Assembly (NCBI GenBank): GCA_037379885.1
Contig: JARRJC010000013.1
Coordinates: 22,268-86,267 of the forward strand
Length of the DNA: 64,000 nt
Direction: 5' to 3'
Origin: Limibacillus sp.
GTDB taxonomy: Bacteria; Pseudomonadota; Alphaproteobacteria; Kiloniellales; CECT-8803
The notes under the pieces are model-generated. The model saw only the letters and a program-made list of their open reading frames with translations, was not told the DNA's origin and searched no databases. The translations under genes and the position numbers were made by a program. Positions 37,001 through 45,831 of this stretch are shown piece after piece. Every line of letters begins with the position of its first letter. The stretch's first letter is position 1.

Positions 37001-37287
37001 CCCAGGGTTAGCAGGTCGCAGAGACGCCCATAGGCATCCCGGTCACGCGGGTAGCAGACGATCTCCAGCCCGTCCTGCAGCACCAGCCGCGCGCCCACCA
37101 GCAACTTCACCTTCGTGCCACGCGCGGCGACCTGCGCGCGCACCACGCCGGCGAGAGAGTTGCGGTCGGCCACGCCCAGCGCCGGATAGCCCAGCGCCGC
37201 GGCGGCGGTGACGAACTCATCGGGATGCGAACCGCTGCGCAGGAAAGAGTAGTTGGTCGTGACCTGGAGCTCGGAGAAACCGCTCAT
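34057..37287 (-). CDS. dnaE2: Error-prone DNA polymerase III alpha subunit DnaE2
   Basis: A 1076-residue C-family polymerase of the SOS mutasome. The N-terminal PHP domain begins FSELQVTTNYSFLRSGSHPDE. The catalytic palm includes CQGRGSAANSAVCY and DEPPDIDVDFEHERREEV. The fingers include YGFPESHAASFALLVYVSAW, with a helix-hairpin-helix following, then an OB fold (ALREVKDGARLKLCGLVLV). The beta-clamp motif of DnaE1 is expected to be lacking; recruitment is through ImuB. It begins 25 bases after the imuB stop. AGAGAGG precedes the ATG. Confidence 0.96.
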   Translation of the reverse strand: MSGFSELQVTTNYSFLRSGSHPDEFVTAAAALGYPALGVADRNSLAGVVRAQVAARGTKVKLLVGARLVLQDGLEIVCYPRDRDAYGRLCDLLTLGKRRAEKGGCLLWRADLETLGERQVLLVQPPDDGDVDFVSFLGGLAAARPGEVFLTASLLYEPGDQRRLAALAQLAAGCGAGLLASNDARLHAPERKPLLDVVTCIREGCRLEEAGFRLSANAERHLKPPEEMERLFAAFPEAIQNAKKIPELIDFNLEQLRYEYPDEVAPDGTSAAERLARLTWAGAAERYPGGLPDKVRKQLDYELTLIGELAYEPYFLTVRDIVAFARSRGILCQGRGSAANSAVCYCLGITAVDPARMNLLFERFVSKERDEPPDIDVDFEHERREEVIQYIYETYGRDRAGLAATVICYRTRGALREVGKVMGLSADSIAALAESVWGWSKEGVGEEGLAEVGLDPQAPRIRQTLALVRALIGFPRHLSQHVGGFVITKGPLRQLVPIENAAMENRTVIEWDKDDLDALGILKIDVLALGMLTCLKRGFAMLAEHKGRRYGLASVPAEDPAVYDMLCRADSLGVFQVESRAQMTMLPRLKPRSFYDLVIEVAIVRPGPIQGDMVHPYLRRRRGEEEVSFPSEELREVLGKTLGVPLFQEQAMKIAIVAAGFTPSEADQLRRAMATFKRVGTIHTFGEKLVRGMVERGYEEAFAERCFKQIEGFGTYGFPESHAASFALLVYVSAWMKHHHPEVFAAALLNSQPMGFYAPAQIVRDAREHGVAVRAVDVNASAWDCTLEPGGESGLALRLGLRQVKGLPEAEARRLVAARENGYADIQGLWRRAGLGARALDALARADAFASLGIGRRQALWQIKGLPDARPLPLFAAAGEEDRGEEPAVALPDLAAGQEVVEDYASLRLSLRAHPMSFLREALSAEGWRDSSALREVKDGARLKLCGLVLVRQRPGTASGVIFATLEDERGVANIVVWPRVFEANRATVLKASLLGVSGRVQKEGLVIHLVAERLYDLSPRLRRLEEEGGVAASGKTMKGALARADEVRRPTRDQRDTAPRTAPRKEKLYRSRDFH

Positions 37288-37312
37288 GCCTCTCTCACCC
37301 GAAGAGGCCCCC

Positions 37313-38878
37313 TCACCCGAAGAGTCCGTGGAGGTACCAGCGGCCCTCGACGCGGAACAGCCAGAAGCGCCGCCCTTGCGCATCCTCCACCCGGAAGTAG
37401 TCGCGCGCGGAAAGGCCCTGCTCACCCTCCGGCAGGGACCACCACTCCGGCAGAATGCGCTCAGGGCCTTCGGCGCGCGTCACTTGATGCTGCTGGCGGC
37501 GCCAGAGGAAGCGCGCGGGCGCGCTGTCAGGCAGGAGGGCCAGCGCCTCGATCGGCTCGGGGTTGGGCAGAAGCCGCAAGGGACGGCTGCGCGCGCGCCA
37601 GGGCGCCCAGTTCTCGTTGGAGGCCCGGCGCTCCGGCAAAGGAGGGCTCTTCTTCTGGGCCGCCTCAGGCCAGTGGCTCTCGCGCGGCGTCACGCGGAAG
37701 ACCCGCCCTTCCCCCAAGCGGCCCGCGAGCCGGTCGACCAGGGCCGCAGCGTCCTTGGCCGCCTCTGCGCTGGAGAGGCTCAGCTGCCGGTCGCCGAGCG
37801 GCTCGGCCCGCTCGGCCTCCAGGCTCAGGACTTCGACGCCGAAACCGGGGTCCAAACCCTCCAGATGCTGGGCGAGCAGGCGGCGAAGGTGGTCGCTGTC
37901 GCGCGTCGCGCGGCTGACGCCCAGCGCCAGGGCATCGCAGCTTCCGTCGACCCGGTGAGCGGTGAGGCGCAGGCGGCGCAGCCCCTGCCCGGCCGCGCGC
38001 AGCCGGCGGCAGAGGGCCAGGATAAGCCGCTCAACGCCACGCTCGATATCCTCGGCGGAGGCGATGGGTTCGCCGAAAACCAACCGCTCCTCGAAGGGCG
38101 CTTGCGGGCGTCTGGGCGAGAGCGGCTCGTCGAGACCGCCCAGCGCCTGCTCAAGACGGCGCTTCAAGGCCCGGCCGAGCCGCGGCTCCAGTCCGGCGGG
38201 CGGCAAGCCGTAGAGCGCCCCGACGCGGATCAACCCGAAGCGCGCGAGCAACTCCTCCTGCCAGTCCTCCAGCCGCAGAGCGGCGACCGGCAGACCGGCC
38301 AGCGCCGCACGCTGGCCGCCGGGCTCCAGGCTCTTGGCCTGCTGCTTCGCGCCGGTCAGGAAGCGCGCCGCCGCCCAGGCCGCGCCGGGCGTGTCGGCCA
38401 GACCGGCGCGGGCGGTGAGGCCCCGTTCCGAGAGGCGGCCCAGCAGGGCGTCGAGCAACGCCTCCTCCCCGCCGAAGAGATGCGCGCAACCGGTGATGTC
38501 GAGCCAAAGGCCAGCCGCGCCCCCATCGCAAGGACCGTTCTCGCCAGGCAGGGCCTCGTAAGCGACCCAGGGGCTGAAGCGCTGCGCCCAATCGCAGAGC
38601 CGCTCCAACGCGCGGCGTTCGAACAGCGGGTCACGCTCCCGGCTGCGCAAGGCGGGCAGAAGCGCGCGCGCCTCGGCGAGCGGCAGGCCGGGGGTGAGCC
38701 CCGCCGCCTCCGCCGGCCCATTGAGCGCGGCCAGACGAAGCTGCTGGCCCTCCCGCGCGACCAGCGCCAGGGGCTGCTCATCCTGCGCCGAGGGCTCGCA
38801 GCGCCAGGCCTGCGCCCTCATCAGCAGCCGGCACTCGGTCGCAAAACGGGGCAGCCATAACGAAACGACCCGTCGCAT
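37313..38878 (-). CDS. imuB: ImuB, inactive Y-family polymerase-like mutasome protein
   Basis: A 521-residue protein that begins MRRVVSLWLPRFATECRLLM, the usual ImuB N-terminus. Y-family polymerases have catalytic D/DE residues there; here VSLWLPRF replaces the first catalytic Asp, so it is a scaffold rather than an enzyme, as known for the family. GLWLDITGCAHLFGGEEALLDAL (UmuC-like palm remnant) and a C-terminal region follow. ImuB binds the beta clamp and brings DnaE2 to damaged DNA. Its first 101 bases overlap imuA. The longer open frame to 39445 is out-of-frame imuA sequence. Confidence 0.94.
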   Translation of the reverse strand: MRRVVSLWLPRFATECRLLMRAQAWRCEPSAQDEQPLALVAREGQQLRLAALNGPAEAAGLTPGLPLAEARALLPALRSRERDPLFERRALERLCDWAQRFSPWVAYEALPGENGPCDGGAAGLWLDITGCAHLFGGEEALLDALLGRLSERGLTARAGLADTPGAAWAAARFLTGAKQQAKSLEPGGQRAALAGLPVAALRLEDWQEELLARFGLIRVGALYGLPPAGLEPRLGRALKRRLEQALGGLDEPLSPRRPQAPFEERLVFGEPIASAEDIERGVERLILALCRRLRAAGQGLRRLRLTAHRVDGSCDALALGVSRATRDSDHLRRLLAQHLEGLDPGFGVEVLSLEAERAEPLGDRQLSLSSAEAAKDAAALVDRLAGRLGEGRVFRVTPRESHWPEAAQKKSPPLPERRASNENWAPWRARSRPLRLLPNPEPIEALALLPDSAPARFLWRRQQHQVTRAEGPERILPEWWSLPEGEQGLSARDYFRVEDAQGRRFWLFRVEGRWYLHGLFG

Positions 38879-39377
38879 TCTCCCACTCCAAAACAAAGGC
38901 CCCCGGCCGGCCGCCACGGCAACGCAGCAGCTCGACCCGCCAGGCAGGCGGACCCGGCAAACGCTCTTCTCCTCTTTCCAAGGCACCACCCGGCGCCGGG
39001 GCGATGCGCCAATGACTGGCCGCCCCGCCCGGCCTTTCCGGCGAGAGCCCGAAATTGAGGAGACCGGGGCCATAGAGGTCCGCGTGCCGTGTGATCCAGA
39101 GCAACGGGCCGGGCCGGACAGCCTCCGGCGCGGTGGCTTCCATGAGTTGCCGCAGCAAGGCGGCGAGGAAACCGGCTGCCAGGCCGTCGTCCCACTCCAG
39201 CCGGGCGGGCTCCACCAGATGCAGGGCCGGCAGCGGTAGACCGCCCTCCGGCAGCAGCGCGTCGAGCGCCGGCAGACCGAAGCGCAGACGGGCCCGGGTC
39301 TCGGCCAGATCGTAGCCTTCCAGCTTGCGGATCTCTGCGCGCAGGCTCGCCAATCTTTCCTGCTTGCCGCCGGGCAT
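38778..39377 (-). CDS. imuA: ImuA, SulA/RecA-like mutasome protein
   Basis: A 199-residue protein with a RecA-like core lacking a clear Walker A: GLPALDALLPEGGLPLPALHLVEP, GPLLWITRHADLYGPGL and WRVELLRCRGGRPGAFVLEWEN, all typical of ImuA. It is needed for damage-induced mutagenesis with ImuB and DnaE2. The start is ATG 39377, with GGGAGA upstream. It is the first gene of the cassette, 21 bases downstream of a LexA box. Confidence 0.93.
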   Translation of the reverse strand: MPGGKQERLASLRAEIRKLEGYDLAETRARLRFGLPALDALLPEGGLPLPALHLVEPARLEWDDGLAAGFLAALLRQLMEATAPEAVRPGPLLWITRHADLYGPGLLNFGLSPERPGGAASHWRIAPAPGGALERGEERLPGPPAWRVELLRCRGGRPGAFVLEWENATGRFVMAAPFCDRVPAADEGAGLALRALGAG

Positions 39378-39398
39378 CGGGTCTCCCACTCCACGAAT

Positions 39399-39413
39399 GT
39401 TCTTGTTATGTTC
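39399..39413 (-). promoter_or_regulatory. LexA (SOS) box of imuA-imuB-dnaE2
   Basis: On the plus strand GTTC-TTGTTAT-GTTC, exactly the GTTC-N7-GTTC direct repeat recognised by alphaproteobacterial LexA. It ends 22 bases before the imuA ATG, where bound LexA would block transcription. The cassette is a classic LexA target in this class. Confidence 0.9.
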
Positions 39414-39479
39414 TTATTTGTAGAACGCCCAGGCGGGAGGGTCAAGACAGGCAGGGTGGGCTGGCGGCTGAATCAGCCT

Positions 39480-42400
39480 CTATTCGGGCCGCTTGCCGCC
39501 CTGTGGCGTTTTGAGAATCTCGGTGTCCATCTTGCCGTCATCGTCCCCTTCCCCCGGCACACCGAAGAGGTTTCTCAAAAAGCCCGGCGCCAAGACCGAG
39601 AGCGGATTGACGCTGACGTCCGGCTCCTCCACCGGTCCGCTGATCCCGTAGGTGACGGCGAAGACGCCCTCGCCCTCCCCGCCGGTCAGGATCGTGCCCA
39701 GGAGCGGAATGGCGCCCAGCACGCGGTTGACCGAATAGGCCGGGACGACCGTTCCGTTCAACTTGATCTGGTCCTGGTCGAGATCGATGAAGCCTTCCGC
39801 CGTAAGGCCGATGGCCGGGCCGAAGGCGCGCATCAACTCCGTGGACAGGCGGCCCCGCGTGGCGCTGAAGTCGCCGCTGATCTCCTGAAAGGTGATCCCG
39901 TCTCCACCCAGCACGTTCAAGATGCCGGTCAGAGAGGCGAGCGTCAGGATGCGCGCCAGAACCGGCGCCTCAACCAGCTTGAACTCCTCGATCAAGAGAG
40001 AGCCGTTCAGGGGCGTGGCCCAGGAACGATCGCTCCGCCGCGCCGAGATGGAGAGCGCGCCGCCCTGCATGGTGTCGAAGAGGTTCACCGCCCTGAACAA
40101 GCCGCCCGCATCGCCCGAGGTCACCGACAGGACCTGTCCTCCGCCTTCGCCGGCAGGGCCGTAGTCGATCTCGATCCGCTCGCCGGCGGCCTCATCACTC
40201 CTGAGCGGCGCCGGGATTCGCCCGCCGACCCGCACCCGCAGCCACCCGTCAGGCACACGCTCCAGCACCAGAGAGGCCTGTTCCAGATAGCGCCCTTGCG
40301 CAAAGCGCACCTGCTCCAGATCCTTCACCTCGATCCGGAAGTTGCTGTCGTCCTCGTCGGGCGGCGCCTCCTGCTCGGAGGATGCTTCCTGATCGAGCGC
40401 CAGGAACGGACCCAAATCGAGGATGCCTCCCTCGGCCAGCATCTCGAAGCGCGAGGCCCGCTGCAGCAGGGTCACCCCCCATAGCGACTGGTCGCCGAAC
40501 GCGACCTTGGAGAGCTGCGCGCGCTCAATGGTCGATCCGACGTCATCGAAGAAGGCTTCGCCCAGCAGCGTCAGGGACCCCGCCTTAATATCGAGCCCCT
40601 TGATGGCGACCGGCCGGAAGTCCTGCAACTCCAGCACCAAGGCCGCCCGACCAGGCTCCCCGACCGGCTTCTCCCAATCCAGCAGCACGGGAACCGACAG
40701 CTCCGCACGCTCAAGGTCCAGGTCCAACCCAACCTGGGAGAAGCCGTCGTCGGTCTCCTCGTAAGAGAAATCGGCGGCGACCGGCCCACGAAGATAGGGA
40801 TCGCTGTCGAGACCGAGCTTTGCGACGCCTGTCTCGTCAATGCTGGGAACGGAGCCCTCGACCTGCCGGACCAGACCGTTGGCCGGCTCGAAATACTCGT
40901 GCCAATCGAAGCTGGCGGGGATGCCGCCCAAAGCGCCGTCGCCCGAGAGCCGCATGTCGCTCAATGTCACGGCCAGCTTCATGTTTCCTTGACTGAGGTC
41001 CTGGCCCAGCACGACCTGATCAAGCGCCGCCCCGGTGAGGTCCGCATCGGCGCGCAGTTCCAGCTCCTCAAGCGAGAGGTCGTTGATCAGGGGAAAGCGG
41101 AAGAAGAGAAGCCCTTCCGCCTGCCCCGCCGCCCCCACCTTGGAAAGACCAAGGCGGCTGATCAGCCCAAGACGGGGATGATCGAGCAGTTCCAGGATGC
41201 CCGGCACAGCCCCCTGCGCCCGGTGCTCGATGGTGATGTAATGGTCGACCTCCTGCAGTCCGGTGATGTCGATGCTGCCCTGACTGACGCCGATGCCATC
41301 CAATTCTCCGCCTTCCGCGCTGAGGCGCAGGCTTTCCGGCGTGAAGCTGGCGCTGCCGGAGATGCCCTTTACCGGCGGCATTGGCCGCAGATAGTGGACC
41401 TCCAAACCCTCATAGGAGAAACCGCCACTGAGATCGGTCAGCGCCAGGGCGTCCAGATCGCCATCCGGCGCTTCCAGCCGGAGCGTTCCGGAAAGATCGC
41501 GCGCTTCGCCCGCCGTGATGTTCTCCACCACCCAGGCGCGCCCCCCGTCGACAAGCGGCGGCGGCCAGTAGCGGGCGAGATCGGGCACCGCCAAACGGTC
41601 GAGCCCGAAGGAAAGTTCGGCAACGAGGTCATCAGGGTCCGGCCTGAAGATATTCTGGCTGAGACCGCTCAGGCTGCCGGACGCCGCGATGACGGGGCCG
41701 CCCTCCTCCTTACCCATACGCAGTTCGAACGTGCGCAAGTTGACGCGGCCTTCAAGCATGTCCAGCCCGGCGCCCAGCGACATCCCGCGCAGCGGCAGCC
41801 GGTCCAGCTGCAGCTCGGGGATGGTGACGCTTCCCGCCCCCGTCTCCAGGTCCACGGCGGCGGTGATCAAACGGCCCCGCGTGGTCAGCTGCCCGACGAT
41901 GCTGCCTGAAAGCGCGAGGTCGAAATCCCGCAGCCGCATCAGGCTCGGCTGCGCGATCGCCTCGTAAAGCGCCGAAGGCCGCAGACCGGAGAACTCGATG
42001 GCGCTGTCGAGCTGCCGGCTGTCGCGGTCGAAAACCATCTGGGCTTCGATGGTCGTGGTCGAATCCGCCAAGGCCACCGAGAGATCCAGATCGGCGCTGA
42101 TGCCCCGATCTATGCGGCGCAAAGTCAAGAAGGCGTCGGGCGCCCGCCACACCGTGCCCGAAGCCAGATCGGTCAAGGTCATACGCGCGCCGATCACCCG
42201 AATCTGACGCAGGGCCGAGAGCGGCGATCCTTCCCGGTCGTCCGGGTCGTGCATCAACTCGGTGAGGATGATGTCGTCGATCTCGCTGCCGTCCGCCTTC
42301 GCGTCGCTCCGTTCCGAGTCGAGCGGTCTTGCGGCGTTGAGGTCGAAACTGCCGTCCTCCCGCCGCACCAGATCCAACACCACGCCGATAATGTCGATCT

Positions 42401-42743
42401 GGCTGACAGAAACCTCGCCCCTGAGCAGATCGCCGACCGAAAGCGTGACGCTGACCAGGGGCAGATCGACCAGAGTAACGCCTTCCTCGTCCTCGATCCG
42501 AAAGCCGAGGGCGCGCAGGTCGGGCCGCTTTTCCGCACGGTTCCATGTGAGCACCAGATCGACCATGGAGACCGAGAGCCCGCGCTCACGGTCCTCCAGC
42601 GCCTCGACCAGCTGCGGGCGGAAAGCGGAGAGGCTGATGGGTCCCTCGGACAGACGCCACACAAAGCCAAGCGCCAGCACCGCCAGCACGACCACCGCGC
42701 CCAGCAGCATCTCGATTGCGATCTTGGTGCTATGGCGAATCAT
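39480..42743 (-). CDS. AsmA-like/YhdP-family (DUF3971) membrane-anchored protein
   Basis: A 1087-residue protein with one N-terminal transmembrane helix (IAIEMLLGAVVVLAVLALGFV) and a very long periplasmic beta-rich part. That part contains repeats of DUF3971/AsmA type and ends with the AsmA C-terminal region (near ATRGRLSTELMRAFGPAIGLTAEG and NRVLGAIPLLGTILTGGEGE). YhdP/TamB-like proteins are thought to bridge the inner and outer membranes for phospholipid transport. E. coli YhdP is a little longer. Its start is divergent from glnE. Confidence 0.87.
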   Translation of the reverse strand: MIRHSTKIAIEMLLGAVVVLAVLALGFVWRLSEGPISLSAFRPQLVEALEDRERGLSVSMVDLVLTWNRAEKRPDLRALGFRIEDEEGVTLVDLPLVSVTLSVGDLLRGEVSVSQIDIIGVVLDLVRREDGSFDLNAARPLDSERSDAKADGSEIDDIILTELMHDPDDREGSPLSALRQIRVIGARMTLTDLASGTVWRAPDAFLTLRRIDRGISADLDLSVALADSTTTIEAQMVFDRDSRQLDSAIEFSGLRPSALYEAIAQPSLMRLRDFDLALSGSIVGQLTTRGRLITAAVDLETGAGSVTIPELQLDRLPLRGMSLGAGLDMLEGRVNLRTFELRMGKEEGGPVIAASGSLSGLSQNIFRPDPDDLVAELSFGLDRLAVPDLARYWPPPLVDGGRAWVVENITAGEARDLSGTLRLEAPDGDLDALALTDLSGGFSYEGLEVHYLRPMPPVKGISGSASFTPESLRLSAEGGELDGIGVSQGSIDITGLQEVDHYITIEHRAQGAVPGILELLDHPRLGLISRLGLSKVGAAGQAEGLLFFRFPLINDLSLEELELRADADLTGAALDQVVLGQDLSQGNMKLAVTLSDMRLSGDGALGGIPASFDWHEYFEPANGLVRQVEGSVPSIDETGVAKLGLDSDPYLRGPVAADFSYEETDDGFSQVGLDLDLERAELSVPVLLDWEKPVGEPGRAALVLELQDFRPVAIKGLDIKAGSLTLLGEAFFDDVGSTIERAQLSKVAFGDQSLWGVTLLQRASRFEMLAEGGILDLGPFLALDQEASSEQEAPPDEDDSNFRIEVKDLEQVRFAQGRYLEQASLVLERVPDGWLRVRVGGRIPAPLRSDEAAGERIEIDYGPAGEGGGQVLSVTSGDAGGLFRAVNLFDTMQGGALSISARRSDRSWATPLNGSLLIEEFKLVEAPVLARILTLASLTGILNVLGGDGITFQEISGDFSATRGRLSTELMRAFGPAIGLTAEGFIDLDQDQIKLNGTVVPAYSVNRVLGAIPLLGTILTGGEGEGVFAVTYGISGPVEEPDVSVNPLSVLAPGFLRNLFGVPGEGDDDGKMDTEILKTPQGGKRPE

Positions 42744-42824
42744 GCGTCTGCGCGGTCTCCCACGGATCCTGCCGTGCCGCCAGCCCTTGACCGGGCGGGC
42801 AGGCCTTCCGCACTCTCATCAGCC

Positions 42825-45809
42825 ATGACGGCGAAAACCAAAATACACAGCTCCTTTGCAGACCCTTCGCTTTGGCCGGCCGCGGGCGATGAAACGCGCC
42901 TCGAACTCTACAGGGAGCGATGGCAGGAACTGCTGCAACGCCGCCGGGAGGATGACTGGTGCGAAAGCGCTCAGGCCCTGGCGGACGACGAAGCCGGCGC
43001 GGCCCTGCTTTCCGCCCTCTTCTCGAACAGCCCCTATCTTAGCGACTGTCTGCTGGCTGACCCCAGATTTTTTCTAACCCTCGCCGGTGAGGGCCCGGAA
43101 GCCGGACTCAAGGAAAACGCAGCCCTGCTTCAGGCAGAACTGGAGCAGGCCGACATGGCCGCAGTCATGCGCGCGCTGCGCCAGGCCAAGAAGCGGATGG
43201 CGCTGGCCGTGGGCCTCGCCGACATCGCGGCCGTCTGGCCGCTTGAGCAGATCACTGGGGCGCTCAGCGACTTCGCGGCGCTCGCCAGCCGTGCCGCCCT
43301 CGCCTTTCTCTTGAAGCAGGCGGAAGAGCGCGGCGAGTTGGAGTTCGAAAAGGGCGCCGACCGGATCGAAGAGAGCGGATACTTCCTGATCGCCATGGGC
43401 AAGCTGGGCGCCGCAGAGCTGAACTATTCCTCCGACATCGACCTGATCGCGCTCTACGACCCGCAGAAGGCCCGGCTGACCGGCAAGCGCGGCCATCAGG
43501 AGCTCTTCACCCGGATCACCCGCGACTACGCACGGCTTCTGGATGAGCGCACGGGCGACGGCTACTGCTTTCGCGTCGACTTCCGCTTGCGCCCGGACCC
43601 GGCGGCGATGCCCCTGGCGATCACCACCCAGGCCGCTGAGGTCTATTACGAATCACTCGGTCAGAACTGGGAGCGGGCGGCCATGATCAAGGCCTCGATC
43701 CTGGCCGGGGACAAGGCCTCTGGCGAGGCTTTCCTCAAGAGCCTCAGGCCCTTCGTCTGGCGCCGCAACCTCGATTTCTGGGCGATTCAGGACGTGCATT
43801 CCATCAAACGCCAGATCCACGCCGCCAAGGGCGGAGGCGACGCCATTGCGGTCGAGGGGCACAACGTGAAGCTCGGGCGCGGCGGCATCCGGGAGATAGA
43901 GTTCTTCGTTCAGACCCAGCAACTGATCTTCGGCGGCCGCGACCCTTCGCTGCGCTGCCGCTCCACGCTCCAGGGGCTACAGGCGCTGGCCGAGGCCGAG
44001 AGGATCGCGTCCGAGACCGCAGGGGACCTGGACCAGGCCTACCGGGAATTGCGGCGGGTCGAACACCGCCTGCAAATGATCGAGGACAAGCAGACCCACT
44101 CCATTCCGACCAAGCCGGAAGCCGTCGAGGACCTGGCGATCTTCCTCGGCTACGACAGCCGGGAGGCTTTCAGGGAGGCTCTCCTGAAGACCCTGGGCTG
44201 CGTCGAGCGGCATTACGCCGAGCTTTTCGAGGAAGAACCGGACCTCGCCGGGCCCGGCAATCTGGTCTTTACCGGTGGCGAACCCGACCCCGACACCATG
44301 AAGACGCTCGACGAACTAGGGTTCGAGGACGGCGAGCGCGTCTACAACCTCGTCAAGGGCTGGCACCATGGGCGCTACCGCGCGCTGCGCGCCACCCGGT
44401 CGCGCCAGATCCTGACGGAGATCATGCCGACCCTGCTGACCGAGATGGGGGCGACCGCCGACCCGGATGAGGCCATCGTCCGCTTCGACTCTTTCCTCAA
44501 GGGCTTGCCCGCCGGGGTGCAGCTCTTCTCGATGATCTATTCGAACCCCTCGCTCTTGAACCTGCTGGCGGAAATCATGGGCAGCGCGCCCGCGCTTTCC
44601 GAGCGGCTCGCGAACCGGCCCAGCCTGCTCGACGCCGTCCTGGGCGGCGACTTCTTCGAGCCCCTGCCCGAGCGGGAGACGCTGGAGGCCGAGCTCGACG
44701 AACTGCTGGCCACTGCCCTGGACTTCCAGGACGTCCTCGATCTTTCCCGCCGCTGGGCCAACGACCGCCGGTTCCAGGTGGGCGTGCAACTGTTGCGCCA
44801 CGCGATCGACGTGCGGGATTCGGCCCGCGCCTTCACCTTGATCGCGGAAATCACGATCGCCGCGGTCTTCCCCGCCGTGCAGGAACAGATCGTGGAGGCG
44901 CATGGCGAGCCCCCCGGCGGCGGCATGGCGGTGATCGCGCTGGGCAAGCTCGGCGCGGGCGAGATGACGCCGACTTCCGACCTGGATCTCGTCTTCCTCT
45001 ACGACGCCGAGGCGAACGAGACCTCGGACGGCAGGAAGCCGCTGGCCGCCAGCCAGTACTACGCGCGCCTCGGCCAACGCCTGATCACCGCGCTTTCGGC
45101 CATGACCGGAGAGGGCCTGCTCTACGAGATCGACATGCGGCTTCGCCCTTCGGGAAACGCCGGCCCCCTCGCCCTCTCGCTCGCGGGTTTCGAGCGATAT
45201 CAGAGGGAAGAGGCCTGGACCTGGGAGCACATGGCCCTGACCCGCGCGCGCGTGCTCGTCGCCGGACCGGAGCTGAAGAACGCGATCGAGGAGAAGATAG
45301 AGACGCTTCTGGTCCAGCCGCGCGACCCCGAGGAGTTGTTGCGCGACGCCTCCATGCGCGAGCGGCTCGCGCGCGAGTTCAAGGCCAAGTCGCCCTGGGA
45401 GATCAAGCAGTCGCGCGGCGGGATCGTGGATCTGGATTTCGTCATTCAGTCTCTGATCCTAAAGCATGCCAGCGAGCAGCCCGGCGTGATCCGCTGTAAC
45501 AGCCTGACCGCCCTGGACGCCCTGGCGGAGGCGGGGGCGCTGGAGAAAGCCGAGGCGGAAAGCCTGAAGCAGGCCAGCCTGCTTCTTCAGACCCTGCAAT
45601 CGCTCCTGCGCCTGACGCTGGAGGGCCGCTTTGAGGAAGAGACCGCACCGGACGGAGTCAAGAAGGCGCTGGCGGCGGGATGCGGGGCGCTTGATTTCGA
45701 CGAGCTAAAGGCCAAGTTGAAGGCGTCCAACGAGGCCGTTCTCTCCGCCTTCCAACGGACCATCGAAGAGCCGGCGCAGGCCCTGCCGGCACCAGCAGAC
45801 GAAAAGTAA
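42825..45809 (+). CDS. glnE: Bifunctional glutamine synthetase adenylyltransferase/adenylyl-removing enzyme
   Basis: A 994-residue regulator of nitrogen assimilation that adds and removes AMP on glutamine synthetase in response to PII. Two nucleotidyltransferase domains are seen: KLGAAELNYSSDIDLIALYD (about residue 200) and KLGAGEMTPTSDLDLVFLYD (about residue 705), each followed by a GlnE helical domain. E. coli GlnE is 946 residues. The start is placed at ATG 42825, ahead of family similarity. An in-frame ATG at 42732 would add 31 residues and overlap the divergent AsmA-like gene. Neither start has a clear Shine-Dalgarno. Confidence 0.93.
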   Translation: MTAKTKIHSSFADPSLWPAAGDETRLELYRERWQELLQRRREDDWCESAQALADDEAGAALLSALFSNSPYLSDCLLADPRFFLTLAGEGPEAGLKENAALLQAELEQADMAAVMRALRQAKKRMALAVGLADIAAVWPLEQITGALSDFAALASRAALAFLLKQAEERGELEFEKGADRIEESGYFLIAMGKLGAAELNYSSDIDLIALYDPQKARLTGKRGHQELFTRITRDYARLLDERTGDGYCFRVDFRLRPDPAAMPLAITTQAAEVYYESLGQNWERAAMIKASILAGDKASGEAFLKSLRPFVWRRNLDFWAIQDVHSIKRQIHAAKGGGDAIAVEGHNVKLGRGGIREIEFFVQTQQLIFGGRDPSLRCRSTLQGLQALAEAERIASETAGDLDQAYRELRRVEHRLQMIEDKQTHSIPTKPEAVEDLAIFLGYDSREAFREALLKTLGCVERHYAELFEEEPDLAGPGNLVFTGGEPDPDTMKTLDELGFEDGERVYNLVKGWHHGRYRALRATRSRQILTEIMPTLLTEMGATADPDEAIVRFDSFLKGLPAGVQLFSMIYSNPSLLNLLAEIMGSAPALSERLANRPSLLDAVLGGDFFEPLPERETLEAELDELLATALDFQDVLDLSRRWANDRRFQVGVQLLRHAIDVRDSARAFTLIAEITIAAVFPAVQEQIVEAHGEPPGGGMAVIALGKLGAGEMTPTSDLDLVFLYDAEANETSDGRKPLAASQYYARLGQRLITALSAMTGEGLLYEIDMRLRPSGNAGPLALSLAGFERYQREEAWTWEHMALTRARVLVAGPELKNAIEEKIETLLVQPRDPEELLRDASMRERLAREFKAKSPWEIKQSRGGIVDLDFVIQSLILKHASEQPGVIRCNSLTALDALAEAGALEKAEAESLKQASLLLQTLQSLLRLTLEGRFEEETAPDGVKKALAAGCGALDFDELKAKLKASNEAVLSAFQRTIEEPAQALPAPADEK

Positions 45810-45831
45810 AAAGAGGAGACTAAAGGCAGCC

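Noticed and set aside
37313..39445. ImuB with an N-terminal extension of about 190 residues
   Set aside because: The extension is imuA read in another frame; ImuB begins at the family-typical MRRVVSLWLPR.
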